DNA from: Ailurus styani
Taxonomy: Eukaryota > Chordata > Mammalia > Carnivora > Ailuridae
DNA length: 64,000 bases
NCBI GenBank assembly: GCA_002007465.1
Contig: LNAC01000032.1
Span: 10,234,336-10,298,335 of the forward strand
Reading direction: 5' to 3'
A program made the translations under genes and the position numbers. Of the stretch, positions 22,140 through 30,662 are shown piece after piece (within the stretch, counting starts at the first letter, position 1; each line of letters starts with the position of its first letter). The notes under the pieces were generated by a model. It did not search any database, was not told where the DNA came from, and saw only the letters and a list, made by a program, of their open reading frames with translations.

Positions 22140-22955
22140 TGACTGCCAAGAGTTAGAAAAGGCATGGCAAGGAAAGGTATCCATTTATGTCCAGAATGTC
22201 ATGAGCTTGTGCAGCTGGTCCAAGCACGTGGCCACTACTAAATAAGCTCAGGGGTCTGTGGCTGTATTCTTCATCCTTGTGATCTCCATTGTTCAGCCAT
22301 AAGTCTGGCTGCCTTGTGACTGTTGATGGTGCAGGAGATCTCTCAGAGCTGCTGCCCACCAGAAAGCCCTCTTGACGCCCGCAATAAAACATAGCAACAT
22401 AAGTGAAGCCAAATGTTTGCCGAGTAAATTCCCCACGAGAGAATAAACAGAATTAAAAATTTAAGGTTTAAATAGGCTAATACTAATAAGGTGTGTGAGT
22501 GCGTGCGTGCACGCACATGTGCATGTGTGCTCGTGGCTCGCGGTGCCTGTCGGGTGAAGACAGGAAGGTAGTAAGGGATCTAGTTTATTTTTGACAGACT
22601 GACTTTATCCGAGCCGTGTGGGGCCGATCATATTTATTCAACATGCTCTGCAGAATTTAGAATGAGATTCTCCTTCCCATCGCCTCGGCTCCTCATTTCT
22701 TTGAAAAATTTCGAGTCTGAGACAGATATGCATATAACCTCTCCAGGCACACGGTTCACTTGCTCCTCGGGCTCCGTGTAGCTGCTTGACATTTGTGCTA
22801 CAGACTCGGCAGATGAGTGCCAATTTCCCTTCCTTGCCTCTACATTTGCAGGCCAGGCGTTTACACGCCTGAGGGGGAGGGAGGAGATGCAATAAACTAA
22901 AATGCCGTTTTAAGTTTTTGCTTCTACACACCAGAGACCGAGATGTGCTGTGTGG
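22140..22955. other. Unique sequence, no gene seen
   Basis: Contains an alternating purine-pyrimidine patch at 22491-22530. The stretch 22600-22900 is non-repetitive and has an open minus-strand frame (22638-22931) with several cysteines, but no known zinc-finger or other domain spacing. It may be non-coding conserved sequence. Confidence 0.45.
22491..22530. repeat. Alternating GT/GC repeat with 14-bp palindrome
   Basis: A run of alternating purine-pyrimidine bases including the perfect palindrome gtgcgtgcacgcac at 22503-22516. This composition favours Z-DNA or cruciform structure. Confidence 0.8.
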
Positions 22956-22959
22956 GGGG

Positions 22960-23200
22960 GAGGGGTGTTAAAAACACTGGCCTTGGAGTCCCCTGGGCCC
23001 AGGCTTTGAACCATGACCCTGCCACTTGCTGTGACCTGAGGCAAGTTACTTACCCTCCTTATGCCTCCTTTACCAAAGGTGGGGGGTGGGGAGGTGATAA
23101 TATAGCTGTTAGAAGACTTTAGTGAGATCAGATGTGTGAGGATCCTAGTACAGTCTGGCACGTAGTGAATGCTCAATCAGCGTTAGTTATTAGGACTATT
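22960..23200 (+). mobile_element. MIR SINE, nearly complete
   Basis: 'cactggccttggagtcc', 'gctttgaaccatgaccc', 'gccacttgctgtgacctgagg', 'caagttacttaccctcc', 'tgaggatcctagtacag', and 'gaatgctcaatcagcgttag'. Confidence 0.75.
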
Positions 23201-23209
23201 ATTACGCAA

Positions 23210-24249
23210 ATGTAACTGCTTGGGGTTTACTTGGAATTTAAATATAGTAGTATTCGAATGGCTTTCACCGAGTGCTCGATCTTATTCTGATTTTGCTCTT
23301 AATTGGGAAGTAAGTTTATGCTGTTTCAAGTTTGGGATATTTGTAGGTTATTAGTGCTATTGTTCCTACCTTGTCTTTAATACTGGTGACTTTTGCTTTG
23401 AAAAGCATCTGTTAGAGAATAAATAGACATTCAGAAGGAAAAATGGTTCAAAATTCTAGGACTTGAGAAAGTTGAATGTATTTTTCTGCCCTTTTCTAAC
23501 CTCGACCATCACTGAGGCTGTCAGAATAAGAGATGTGCTGATTTCAGGATGTCTGGTTTAACATTGCTGACTTCCCCCTTTCTGGACAAGGGTCGTCATG
23601 GTCAGGGGCCTCTGTGAGGACACCTCAGTTCAGAGGGCTCTTGCTAGTTCCTGCTCGTGTGACCAGGACTTTGGTCTTCACGACTTTGGTCTGTCACAAA
23701 GTGAAGTTGGAGGAGGGAAGGTTTTGTAACAGATGGTTTCTTGGCTCTCTGGGGCCTGTCCAGCTCTAAGCTTTGAAAACGATGGGCCAGACCCTGAGCT
23801 GGCAGGGATGTGGGCTCGATTGCCAGAACAGGAAGTGAGGTCCCAGGGTGGCAGTTCTGGGGCAGCTGCTTCTGCTTGGCTCGTGGGCTGGCATTGGCAC
23901 CATTGGCTTCCCATGGTTTGGTGAGGTGACTGTGTGTGGCACGATAACAGCAAGACGTGGGAAACCTGGCCCGGAATCTGAGGTCCTAACCCCTTTGGTG
24001 CTGCTGGCCTGGTTTGGAAGGGGTGTGGGGCCTGTGCCACCTTTGCCGTGGAGGGAAACGAGGGAACGTGGGAGCCAAAGACCGATGCATCCCGTGCTGG
24101 TCAGCCTGGCATTCTGGCTTGTGTGTGAGAGCAGTGAGCAGTGCTGTGTGGGAGGGCTTGGCTGTCCTCTTTGACATAGCTTCCGAAGACTAGGAGCTTA
24201 TCCCAGAATTTGCTAACCTCCTCAGATACCTTTTTGGAATAATTAAATC
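23210..24249. other. Unique sequence, no gene seen
   Basis: No exon or repeat recognised. The right half (23680-24180) is GC-richer and open on both strands over about 120 codons without a recognisable protein. Confidence 0.5.
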
Positions 24250-24400
24250 ATTCTTGGCTGGGTGCAAGTATTTGGCCTACCTCTTACTAGCTGGGTGTCC
24301 TTGGGCAAATTACTAATCTCTCTGTGCTGAGTTTTTCTATCTGTGAAGGGCCCAGACTGGATGATGTTATATGGATGAGATCTTTAAAAGTCCAACTCTG
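24250..24400 (+). mobile_element. MIR SINE fragment
   Basis: 'ctcttactagctgggtgtcc', 'ttgggcaaattactaatctc' and 'tgagtttttctatctgtgaa' identify the MIR core region. Confidence 0.75.
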
Positions 24401-24427
24401 ATTAAATCATTTTATGTATCTTCATAT

Positions 24428-24595
24428 ATATGCACAGTTTTTTGAGTCTAGTTGACACATGTTACATTAGTTATGAGTGTACAACTTAGCGATTTGACAA
24501 GTTCATACATTATGCTAGATTCACCACAAGGATCTCTGTCATCTGTCCTGCTACATCTCTATTACAGTATATATCTTCATATATTTTGATATTTG
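24428..24595 (-). mobile_element. Old L1 3' end
   Basis: Reverse-orientation L1 tail: 'ttgagtctagttgacac', 'ttacattagttatgagtg', 'tacaacttagcgatttgac', 'accacaaggatctctg'. Non-coding. Confidence 0.65.
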
Positions 24596-24676
24596 CTTCT
24601 TTGAATAATGGGCCCCACAAATGTACTTCTTCTTAAAGTGAGACGTAAACCCTTTCTTTTGCTCTTCTTTTTTTAA

Positions 24677-24855
24677 AGATTTTATTTATTTATATGACAG
24701 AGAGATCACAAGTAGGCAGAGAAGCAGGCAGAGGGAGAGGGGGAAGCAGGCTCCCTGCTGAGCAGAGAGCCCGATGCGGGCCTCGATTCCAGGACCCTGA
24801 GATCATGACCCGAGCTGAAGGCAGAGGCTTAATCCACTGAGCCACCCAGGTGCCC
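24677..24855 (-). mobile_element. CAN SINE, young
   Basis: Minus-strand copy with 'gagagatcacaagtaggcag' body and head ending 'ccacccaggtgccc'. Perfect 17-bp duplication tgctcttctttttttaa at 24660-24676 and 24856-24872. Confidence 0.96.
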
Positions 24856-25069
24856 TGCTCTTCTTTTTTTAAGATATGGTGCTCTTCCATATCTAGTATT
24901 TAAGAATTTGGAAATCAAAGTATGAATCATTTTATGGAGAGAGGGACCCAGATTTTTTTTCGCAGCCTAGAAATGATCTCATCCCATTTGTTGGAACAAG
25001 ACTGGTTGCAATTGCTGTTGGGGAGGTGATGTATAGGACACATGGCATACAATTATAGAAGCATATTTT

Positions 25070-25185
25070 TGCAATGGCAGTAGAGGCCATCTTGTCAACC
25101 CCTTCAGGTTGAGAGGAGGAGACTGAGACCCAGAAAGGTTTCACCACTCGTCTCAGATGTGCAGCTAGACCATGTGAAGGCTAAG
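25070..25185 (-). mobile_element. MIR-type SINE fragment
   Basis: 'gaggaggagactgagacc' followed by 'cagaaaggtttcacc' and 'agatgtgcagctagacc' is the reversed middle of MIR-family elements. Confidence 0.5.
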
Positions 25186-25689
25186 GCTGTGCTCTGTCCA
25201 TTGTGACCTCCCTCCTGCCTTTTGGGCATCAGGTCCAGCTGGTTTCTTTATTAGCATTTGTCAGAATGACCTGAGGTAAAGATCGCCTCACATTGCCTCT
25301 CCTCTGACCTTGTTAGGTTCTAAAATGCCAAGTCACCCATACTCAGAAGAATTATTTCAAGGTAGAACAGACTCCGAGCTTTGAGCTTCCTCTTCCAGAT
25401 GGTCTGTGTAGACCTCGGTTGTTTCTCAGGAGCTGGGCTCGGGTCCTGCAAGTGTTCTTCATGAGAGGTCACTTCTTATCTCCTCCCCAACAATACCTTT
25501 TTCTCTGAGGGCTCTGATTTAAGAGGGAAGCAGAGGTACGATTCTGAGGAGTGATGCAGATTTGGTGGAATGCAAGAGAAGCAAGAGCTGAGTGGGTTGG
25601 GTTAATATGGAACTAAGAAATCATTGTGAGGGAAAAGTACAACCAGAAGGACCTTACAAATCTACCTAGTGTTTGGATCAGGTTCTAAT
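25186..25689. other. Unique sequence, no gene seen
   Basis: No exon, RNA gene or clear repeat is visible. Confidence 0.5.
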
Positions 25690-25905
25690 GCAGAGCTCTG
25701 GGAAGTCGGTAACATTCTCTAGACACTGTATGTGTGTGTTGTCTGAAGTGAGTTCCCACACCTATGTCTTGCTTCCTGTTGATTCTCATTGCTCTTCTTA
25801 CCCCGCTGTAGTTGTCAAATGCCCTATATGTTTCCTAGGACTCTGCTGCCAGCCAGGTCTGGCCATTTCTGCCTTACTTCCGTCACTTCTTCCTAATTGA
25901 AATAG
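25690..25905 (+). mobile_element. Possible L2 fragment
   Basis: The pyrimidine-rich 'gattctcattgctcttcttacc' and 'ctgccttacttccgtcac' phrases resemble the L2 3' coding-end region. Weak and heavily diverged. Confidence 0.3.
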
Positions 25906-25948
25906 ACACATTTACCTTATTTTCTTCACTCTAAGACATTAACTTTTA

Positions 25949-26154
25949 TTTTTTATTTTTTTTAAAGATTTTATTCATTTGACACACAGAGAGAGATTAC
26001 AAGTAGGCAGAGAGGCAGGCAGAGAGAGAGGAGAGAGGAGGAAGCAGGCTCCCCGCTGAGCAGAAAGCCCGATGTGGGCCTCGATCCCAGGACCCTGAGA
26101 TCATGACCTGAGCCGAAGGCAGCGGCTTTAACCCACTGAGCCACCCAGGCACCC
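25949..26154 (-). mobile_element. CAN SINE, young
   Basis: Full-length minus copy. Perfect 19-bp duplication tctaagacattaactttta at 25930-25948 and 26155-26173. Confidence 0.97.
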
Positions 26155-26173
26155 TCTAAGACATTAACTTTTA

Positions 26174-27640
26174 AAAACATGCTCGGAATTCCGTGGATTG
26201 AAGAATAAATGTGTGTATTTAATGTGTTTTTCATTTCTCTAAAAGCACTGTTAAGAAATCTCTGCATCTGAGAATCTGGAAATAATGAATTAAATGTTGG
26301 ACTTTCTTAGTGAAGAGAGAAGCTGAGAGGTTGTGAGCAAAACTGTTAGAAAGGAAGAGCCATGAAAACCAGAAAGGTGGGGGCAATTTGCTAAGCGAAA
26401 TGGAAAAGTACTGTATTCTGTTTAACCCCTTGAGGTTTTCAGGCTTGGGTCAATTTCGCACAGGTGCAGCCTCTCAAGGATTTTCAGGAAAGCCTGACAC
26501 TAGGCTCTCCTGATCCTGAGGCACAAAAACATTGTAGCGGGGGTTACTGTTCAGGTTGCAGGTGACAGGAGAGATAAGACTCTTCAGGAATATCTAAGGA
26601 TGCAAACTGGGTCCCATTGCTGGGCCTCACAGGTAACCATGGTGACAGGTTGTTCTGGGTCCAAGATCTAGATTGGGAATGTCACCAAGCAGGAGTTTGT
26701 GACTGTGGTCTCCCTCTTTAAAGCAGCTAGGATGACTTGTGGGTCTCACTAATTATCATCATCTTTGCTAAGTAGAACGTCTAATTAAATTTTCTTGTCC
26801 TCTATTGTTGGCCAGCAGGGCATAGTGTGCGTAATGTTGGGGATGCTGCTTGGGCAGGGGGGTCGACGGCAAGGCCGTTGAGCTTGGGCCTCCTACGCAC
26901 GAAGGGCCTCACATTGAGTCCCTTAGTGCTCTCTGCGTGCGAGCTTATACATTCCGTCACAGAGACAAACTGGCAAGATTGAAAGAAGATGGCATTCATC
27001 ATCCAAATTTAAATTTGTTTCTCATTAATGGATATTCTGCCTGTAGTGCACTGTGAATTAATATGTTTTATAAATCTTGTAACTGTCTCATGAAGAGCAT
27101 AATTAGTCATAAGTGTTTGGGTGTTAGAAATGTTAATTTGTTCAGTGTAGGTATTAAAATATCCTGTCAATTCTTTATTAACATAACTGGGAGTGTTAAC
27201 ATCGAGCAGGGGCTCGAGCCTCTGTTGACCTCTGAAAGGCCCTGCTGAACCATCTTTGCATTGGCTATCCTGGGTCATTGGCTCACTTCTAGTCCAATCC
27301 TCTGTAAGTGGGGCCATTGCTTGAGCGGAAAACTCTGTCCCCTGGGTCCTGGGCACAGCCTGGGGTCTTGTCCTTAGAAAGTGGTGTGGGTGTGAGGGGC
27401 TTGTGACGGAATTAAAGATGGGGTGGCGTCCCAGTCTGGTGACCTCTGTAAGACTGAAGAGTGTGGCCCATAGGAAAACTCTGACTGAGTCCTGAGATCC
27501 CTCAAGTCTTAAGCAGCTCAGCTCCTCATTTCTCTGCATCCACTCTTGTAAACTACAGGCGACTTTTGAAAATCAAACACTTTAGAACTCATTTGTGTTT
27601 TGAGATATCCAGCCACTGCTAAAATGCTTTCTTAAAAGTA
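26174..27640. other. Unique sequence; candidate conserved non-coding at 26850-27200
   Basis: No exon is supported. The 176-codon minus frame at 27009-27539 has no recognised domain. A local CpG cluster (26865-26960) passes into AT-rich sequence with 'aatttaaatttg', 'ctcattaatgg' and 'gtgaattaatatg', suggestive of regulatory DNA. This is inference from composition only. Confidence 0.4.
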
Positions 27641-27650
27641 AAATAATTGT

Positions 27651-27840
27651 GGGGCGCCTGGGTTGTTCAGTTGGTTAAGCGTCTGCCTTCAGCTCAGGTC
27701 ACGCTCCTGGTGTCCTGGGATCGGGCCCCGTATCAGCCTCCCCGCTTAGCGGGGAGCCTGCTTCTCCCTCTCCGGCTCCCCCTGCTTGTGTTCCCTCTCA
27801 AACTCTCTCTCTCTGTCATAAATAAAATCCTAAAAAAAAA
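27651..27840 (+). mobile_element. CAN SINE, older caniform type
   Basis: Head 'ggggcgcctgggttgttcag', 'ttggttaagcgtctgccttc', C/T-rich 'ccggctccccctgcttgtg', tail 'cataaataaaatcct' and A run. This is the general caniform subfamily rather than the mustelid-type body. Flanks share an imperfect aaataatt-type duplication. Confidence 0.93.
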
Positions 27841-27854
27841 TATGAAATAATAAT

Positions 27855-28948
27855 TAAGGCAGTTGGCAGTTGTTTTGGTAACATTTCAGAGTGAGCAGCT
27901 CTATGAGAAGGACAGTTCCAGAAATACAGAGAGGATGAAGAGATGCAAGGGGCCATTTAGTAGCGAGGTAAGGGCTGGAAGTGATAATTAGTAGTGCCGA
28001 GGGAGGGATAACATTGGAAAGTGCTATGAAAATGCAGCTTGAGTCGTTGTTGGGGAGATAATTTGTAGTGAAAAATTGGGGCCTTGAGTCGTGACAGTGA
28101 CCAGGCATTTTGAATTCATAGACCTGCCTCTCCCACCTGCCCCCCTCCCCCGTTTCATCCTGTCATCTGTATGCTCTAACTACCATCTAGAGAGATCTTA
28201 CACAGGACTGGGTTGCTTCCTTCACCGGATTTGTTGCTTGGCCAAAGCTTCGAGGTCTATAGTAGGACTAGAAAATTGTATGGGAAAAGATTGGTGTGTT
28301 AACAGACTTGAGGAAGCAGTCTGAGACTCTGTTGCGTTATGAAGGAAGGGATTTTGGACCTTGGTGTTTTGCAAAGACCACATTTGCATTATTAGAAAAC
28401 ACAGGATTATGGGTAAGATGGTTGCAACTACTGAACCAGCTTAGTGGGTATGGATTCCTGTTCACTCACAAAATCCCTTTCTGATGTGCTTGTTGAAACT
28501 CTAATATCCTGGGTAGGTTTTTATTACAATCATTTATGGTATGGCCAGAATATCTGGAAATACAATGAAAGACTAGAGCATGGGCACCATTTGTAGGCCT
28601 GTTGCTTTATGGACAGATTGCTTATCAGAAATTGGGGCACTACTGTACATTTTTCTTCGGACTTCTTTCATATAGAGTGATTGACTCAGTATTTCAGTCT
28701 ATTTTGCCGGGATAACGGCAGGTTAGTACTCCCCTTGATAGGACATTGGGCATCTCAGTCAGCTGTGCAACTTAGGAAAACGCGGATACTGGGCTTAGCC
28801 CGGAGCTGTTTGCCTTAGTTTCCAGCCCAGGGCCCATCACTGTCCTTTTGATGGTCATGTCTTGTCCACCCTCCCGAGTTCCTTCAGTAAATGCACACCG
28901 AGCTTGGTGATTGTCACTGAGCTGGGTATAATAAAATGGTGCTGGCGA
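27855..28948. other. Unique sequence, no gene seen
   Basis: No exon or clear repeat recognised in about 1.1 kb. Short frames at 28091-28484 match nothing known. Confidence 0.5.
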
Positions 28949-28999
28949 CGTGAGCCGAAATCAAGAGTTGGATGCTTAAGCAACTGCACCATCCAGGTT
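28949..28999 (-). mobile_element. CAN SINE head fragment
   Basis: 'tgagccgaaatcaagagttgg' (opening), 'atgcttaagcaactgc' and 'accatccaggttcc' are the head portion of a diverged CAN SINE in minus orientation; the A-rich part is absent. A younger SINE inserted immediately to its right. Confidence 0.75.
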
Positions 29000-29019
29000 C
29001 CCCTATTAATGCTATTTTA

Positions 29020-29218
29020 TTTTTTTATTTTTATTTTTTTTAAGATTTTATTTATTTGACAGAGAGATCACAAGTAGGCAGAGAGGCAGGTGGGGGGGGG
29101 GCGGCAGGGAAGCAGGCTCCCTCCCAAGCAGGGAGCCCGACGGGGTACTCGATCTCAGGACCCTGAGATCATGACCTGAGCCGAAGGCAGAGGCTTAACC
29201 CACTGAGCCACTTAGGCA
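29020..29218 (-). mobile_element. CAN SINE, young
   Basis: Full-length minus copy with a G-rich slip (ggggggggg) in its body. Perfect 20-bp duplication cccctattaatgctatttta at 29000-29019 and 29219-29238. It landed at the end of an older SINE fragment. Confidence 0.96.
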
Positions 29219-29238
29219 CCCCTATTAATGCTATTTTA

Positions 29239-29417
29239 ATTAAACTTCTATTTTGAGCTAATTGTAGACTCACCGCAATTGTAAGAAATAATACGAAGAG
29301 ATCGTGTACCCTTCACCCAGGTTCTTCCAGTGGCCACATCTTGCAAAACTATAACATGATCTCACAAGCAGGAAACTCACTGATGCAATCCACCAAGCTG
29401 ATTCAGATTTCACCAGT

Positions 29418-29465
<48 letters not shown>

Positions 29466-29565
29466 GTATATTTCTCTGCAGTTTCATCGTGTGCGGGCTC
29501 ATGTATCTACCACAGAAGTCAAGGCAGAGGACAGTTTTGTTACCACAAGGATCTCTCATGCTGCC
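29239..29565 (-). mobile_element. Old L1 3' end, with internal (GT)n
   Basis: Reverse-orientation L1 tail: 'gagctaattgtagactcacc', 'gtacccttcacccaggttc', 'gtggccacatcttgc', 'gattcagatttcaccag', then a GT run, 'gcagtttcatcgtgtg', and 'taccacaaggatctctc'. Confidence 0.75.
29420..29463. repeat. (GT)n microsatellite
   Basis: An almost pure GT run of about 20 units inside an old L1 tail. Likely to be length-variable. Confidence 0.95.
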
Positions 29566-29566
29566 C

Positions 29567-29690
29567 TTAAAAGAATTGAGATATAATTGACATATATTAG
29601 TCTCAGGTATACTACATGATTTGAGACATGCAGTGAATGATCACCTCAGAAAATCTAGTTAACATCGTCAGCACACATTTAAATGTCCCT
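29567..29690 (-). mobile_element. Old L1 3' end (separate insertion)
   Basis: 'aattgagatataattgacat', 'tagtctcaggtatac' and 'atcacctcagaaaatctagttaac' match a different L1 3' tail in reverse orientation, adjoining the previous one. Confidence 0.65.
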
Positions 29691-29699
29691 TTAAAGGCA

Positions 29700-30019
29700 A
29701 AGGGGTCCTTGCCAGGTACAACAGTGTCAGTGTTGAGGTCCTCTAAGCAAATTCCAGAGTGTCTGTTGGCTTTGTTTTTTGGGAGTTGTAAATGGATTTC
29801 ACTCCAACTTTTACACAAACTGAAAGATTAGTTTAAGCAAAAGAATGTAATTGAAGCATGCATCATTGTTCTTGTAAATCCCTTGATGTTTGGCCATTGT
29901 CTTCTAGCCTTTTTATTCAGTGCTGTCATCTGCTTGGAGTAGTGGGCTGAAAGTCCTCACTTCTAACCTGTCTCTGTAATGCTTGCTGCTTGCAGCTTTC
30001 TTGGTNCTTTTTTGGTTTT

Positions 30020-30057
<38 letters not shown>

Positions 30058-30660
30058 GCATGGAAGGGAGATGGGATAGAGAATTCACTTAGCTTGTTCT
30101 TTGGAATGGAAAAATACCTCACTTTCCAGTGAATGAATTCTGGCAAATTTATTGACAGGTGGTGGTTTCTCTCCAGAATTAGGAAACCCAGGAAGTATCA
30201 GGTACAACTGCATTGTTGATAATAATGTCTTATGTACTTTAAGTTTGGGACAGGGCCCTATGTAGGGTTGTAAGGTGGTTTTTAGCACAACAGCCGCTGA
30301 CTTAGGGGCAAGAGAAGGCTGAGTTCACTGAAATGCAGCCCCCCCTCCAGCCTCCAAGGCCATGGAGATGGGTCAGCTTGGAAGAAAGGCGAGTCTTTTT
30401 CTGTTTCTCATAAAGCAACTTAACAAGCCACGGCCATTTCTAAGATCCCCTTCACCCAGCTTTCTAAGATCCCCTAAAGGTGCCGGAAGTGCTGGCAGTG
30501 GCCATGCCTGAGAGAAGCCTCAGAGAGGTCTGGATCCTGCCTCCCTGCTCGGGAACACCTTGCTTTTACCTGGTGAAATGTGCTTGGAAGCATGTTTGGT
30601 CCTCTTCACATCACACGGAGCCATCTCCCTTGTCTCTCCGGGTCACTAGTTTTCATTTCA
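29700..30660. other. Unique sequence with poly-T tract, no gene seen
   Basis: No exon found. Contains an isolated long T run at about 30020-30054 with one unresolved base at 30006, and a 24-bp-period direct repeat (tttctaagatcccct at 30437-30451 and 30461-30475). Confidence 0.5.
30007..30054. repeat. Poly-T tract
   Basis: More than 30 consecutive T after a short T/G-rich lead, preceded by an N at 30006. No SINE body follows it, unlike the other long T runs in the window. Confidence 0.9.
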
Positions 30661-30662
30661 GC

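Noticed and set aside
22638..22931. Cysteine-bearing minus frame as a zinc-finger protein
   Set aside because: The cysteines and histidines do not follow a C2H2 or other standard spacing and no repeat of the unit is present.
27009..27539. 176-codon minus-strand open frame as a gene
   Set aside because: No domain, no supporting splice signals, and the left part lies in AT-rich non-coding-looking sequence.
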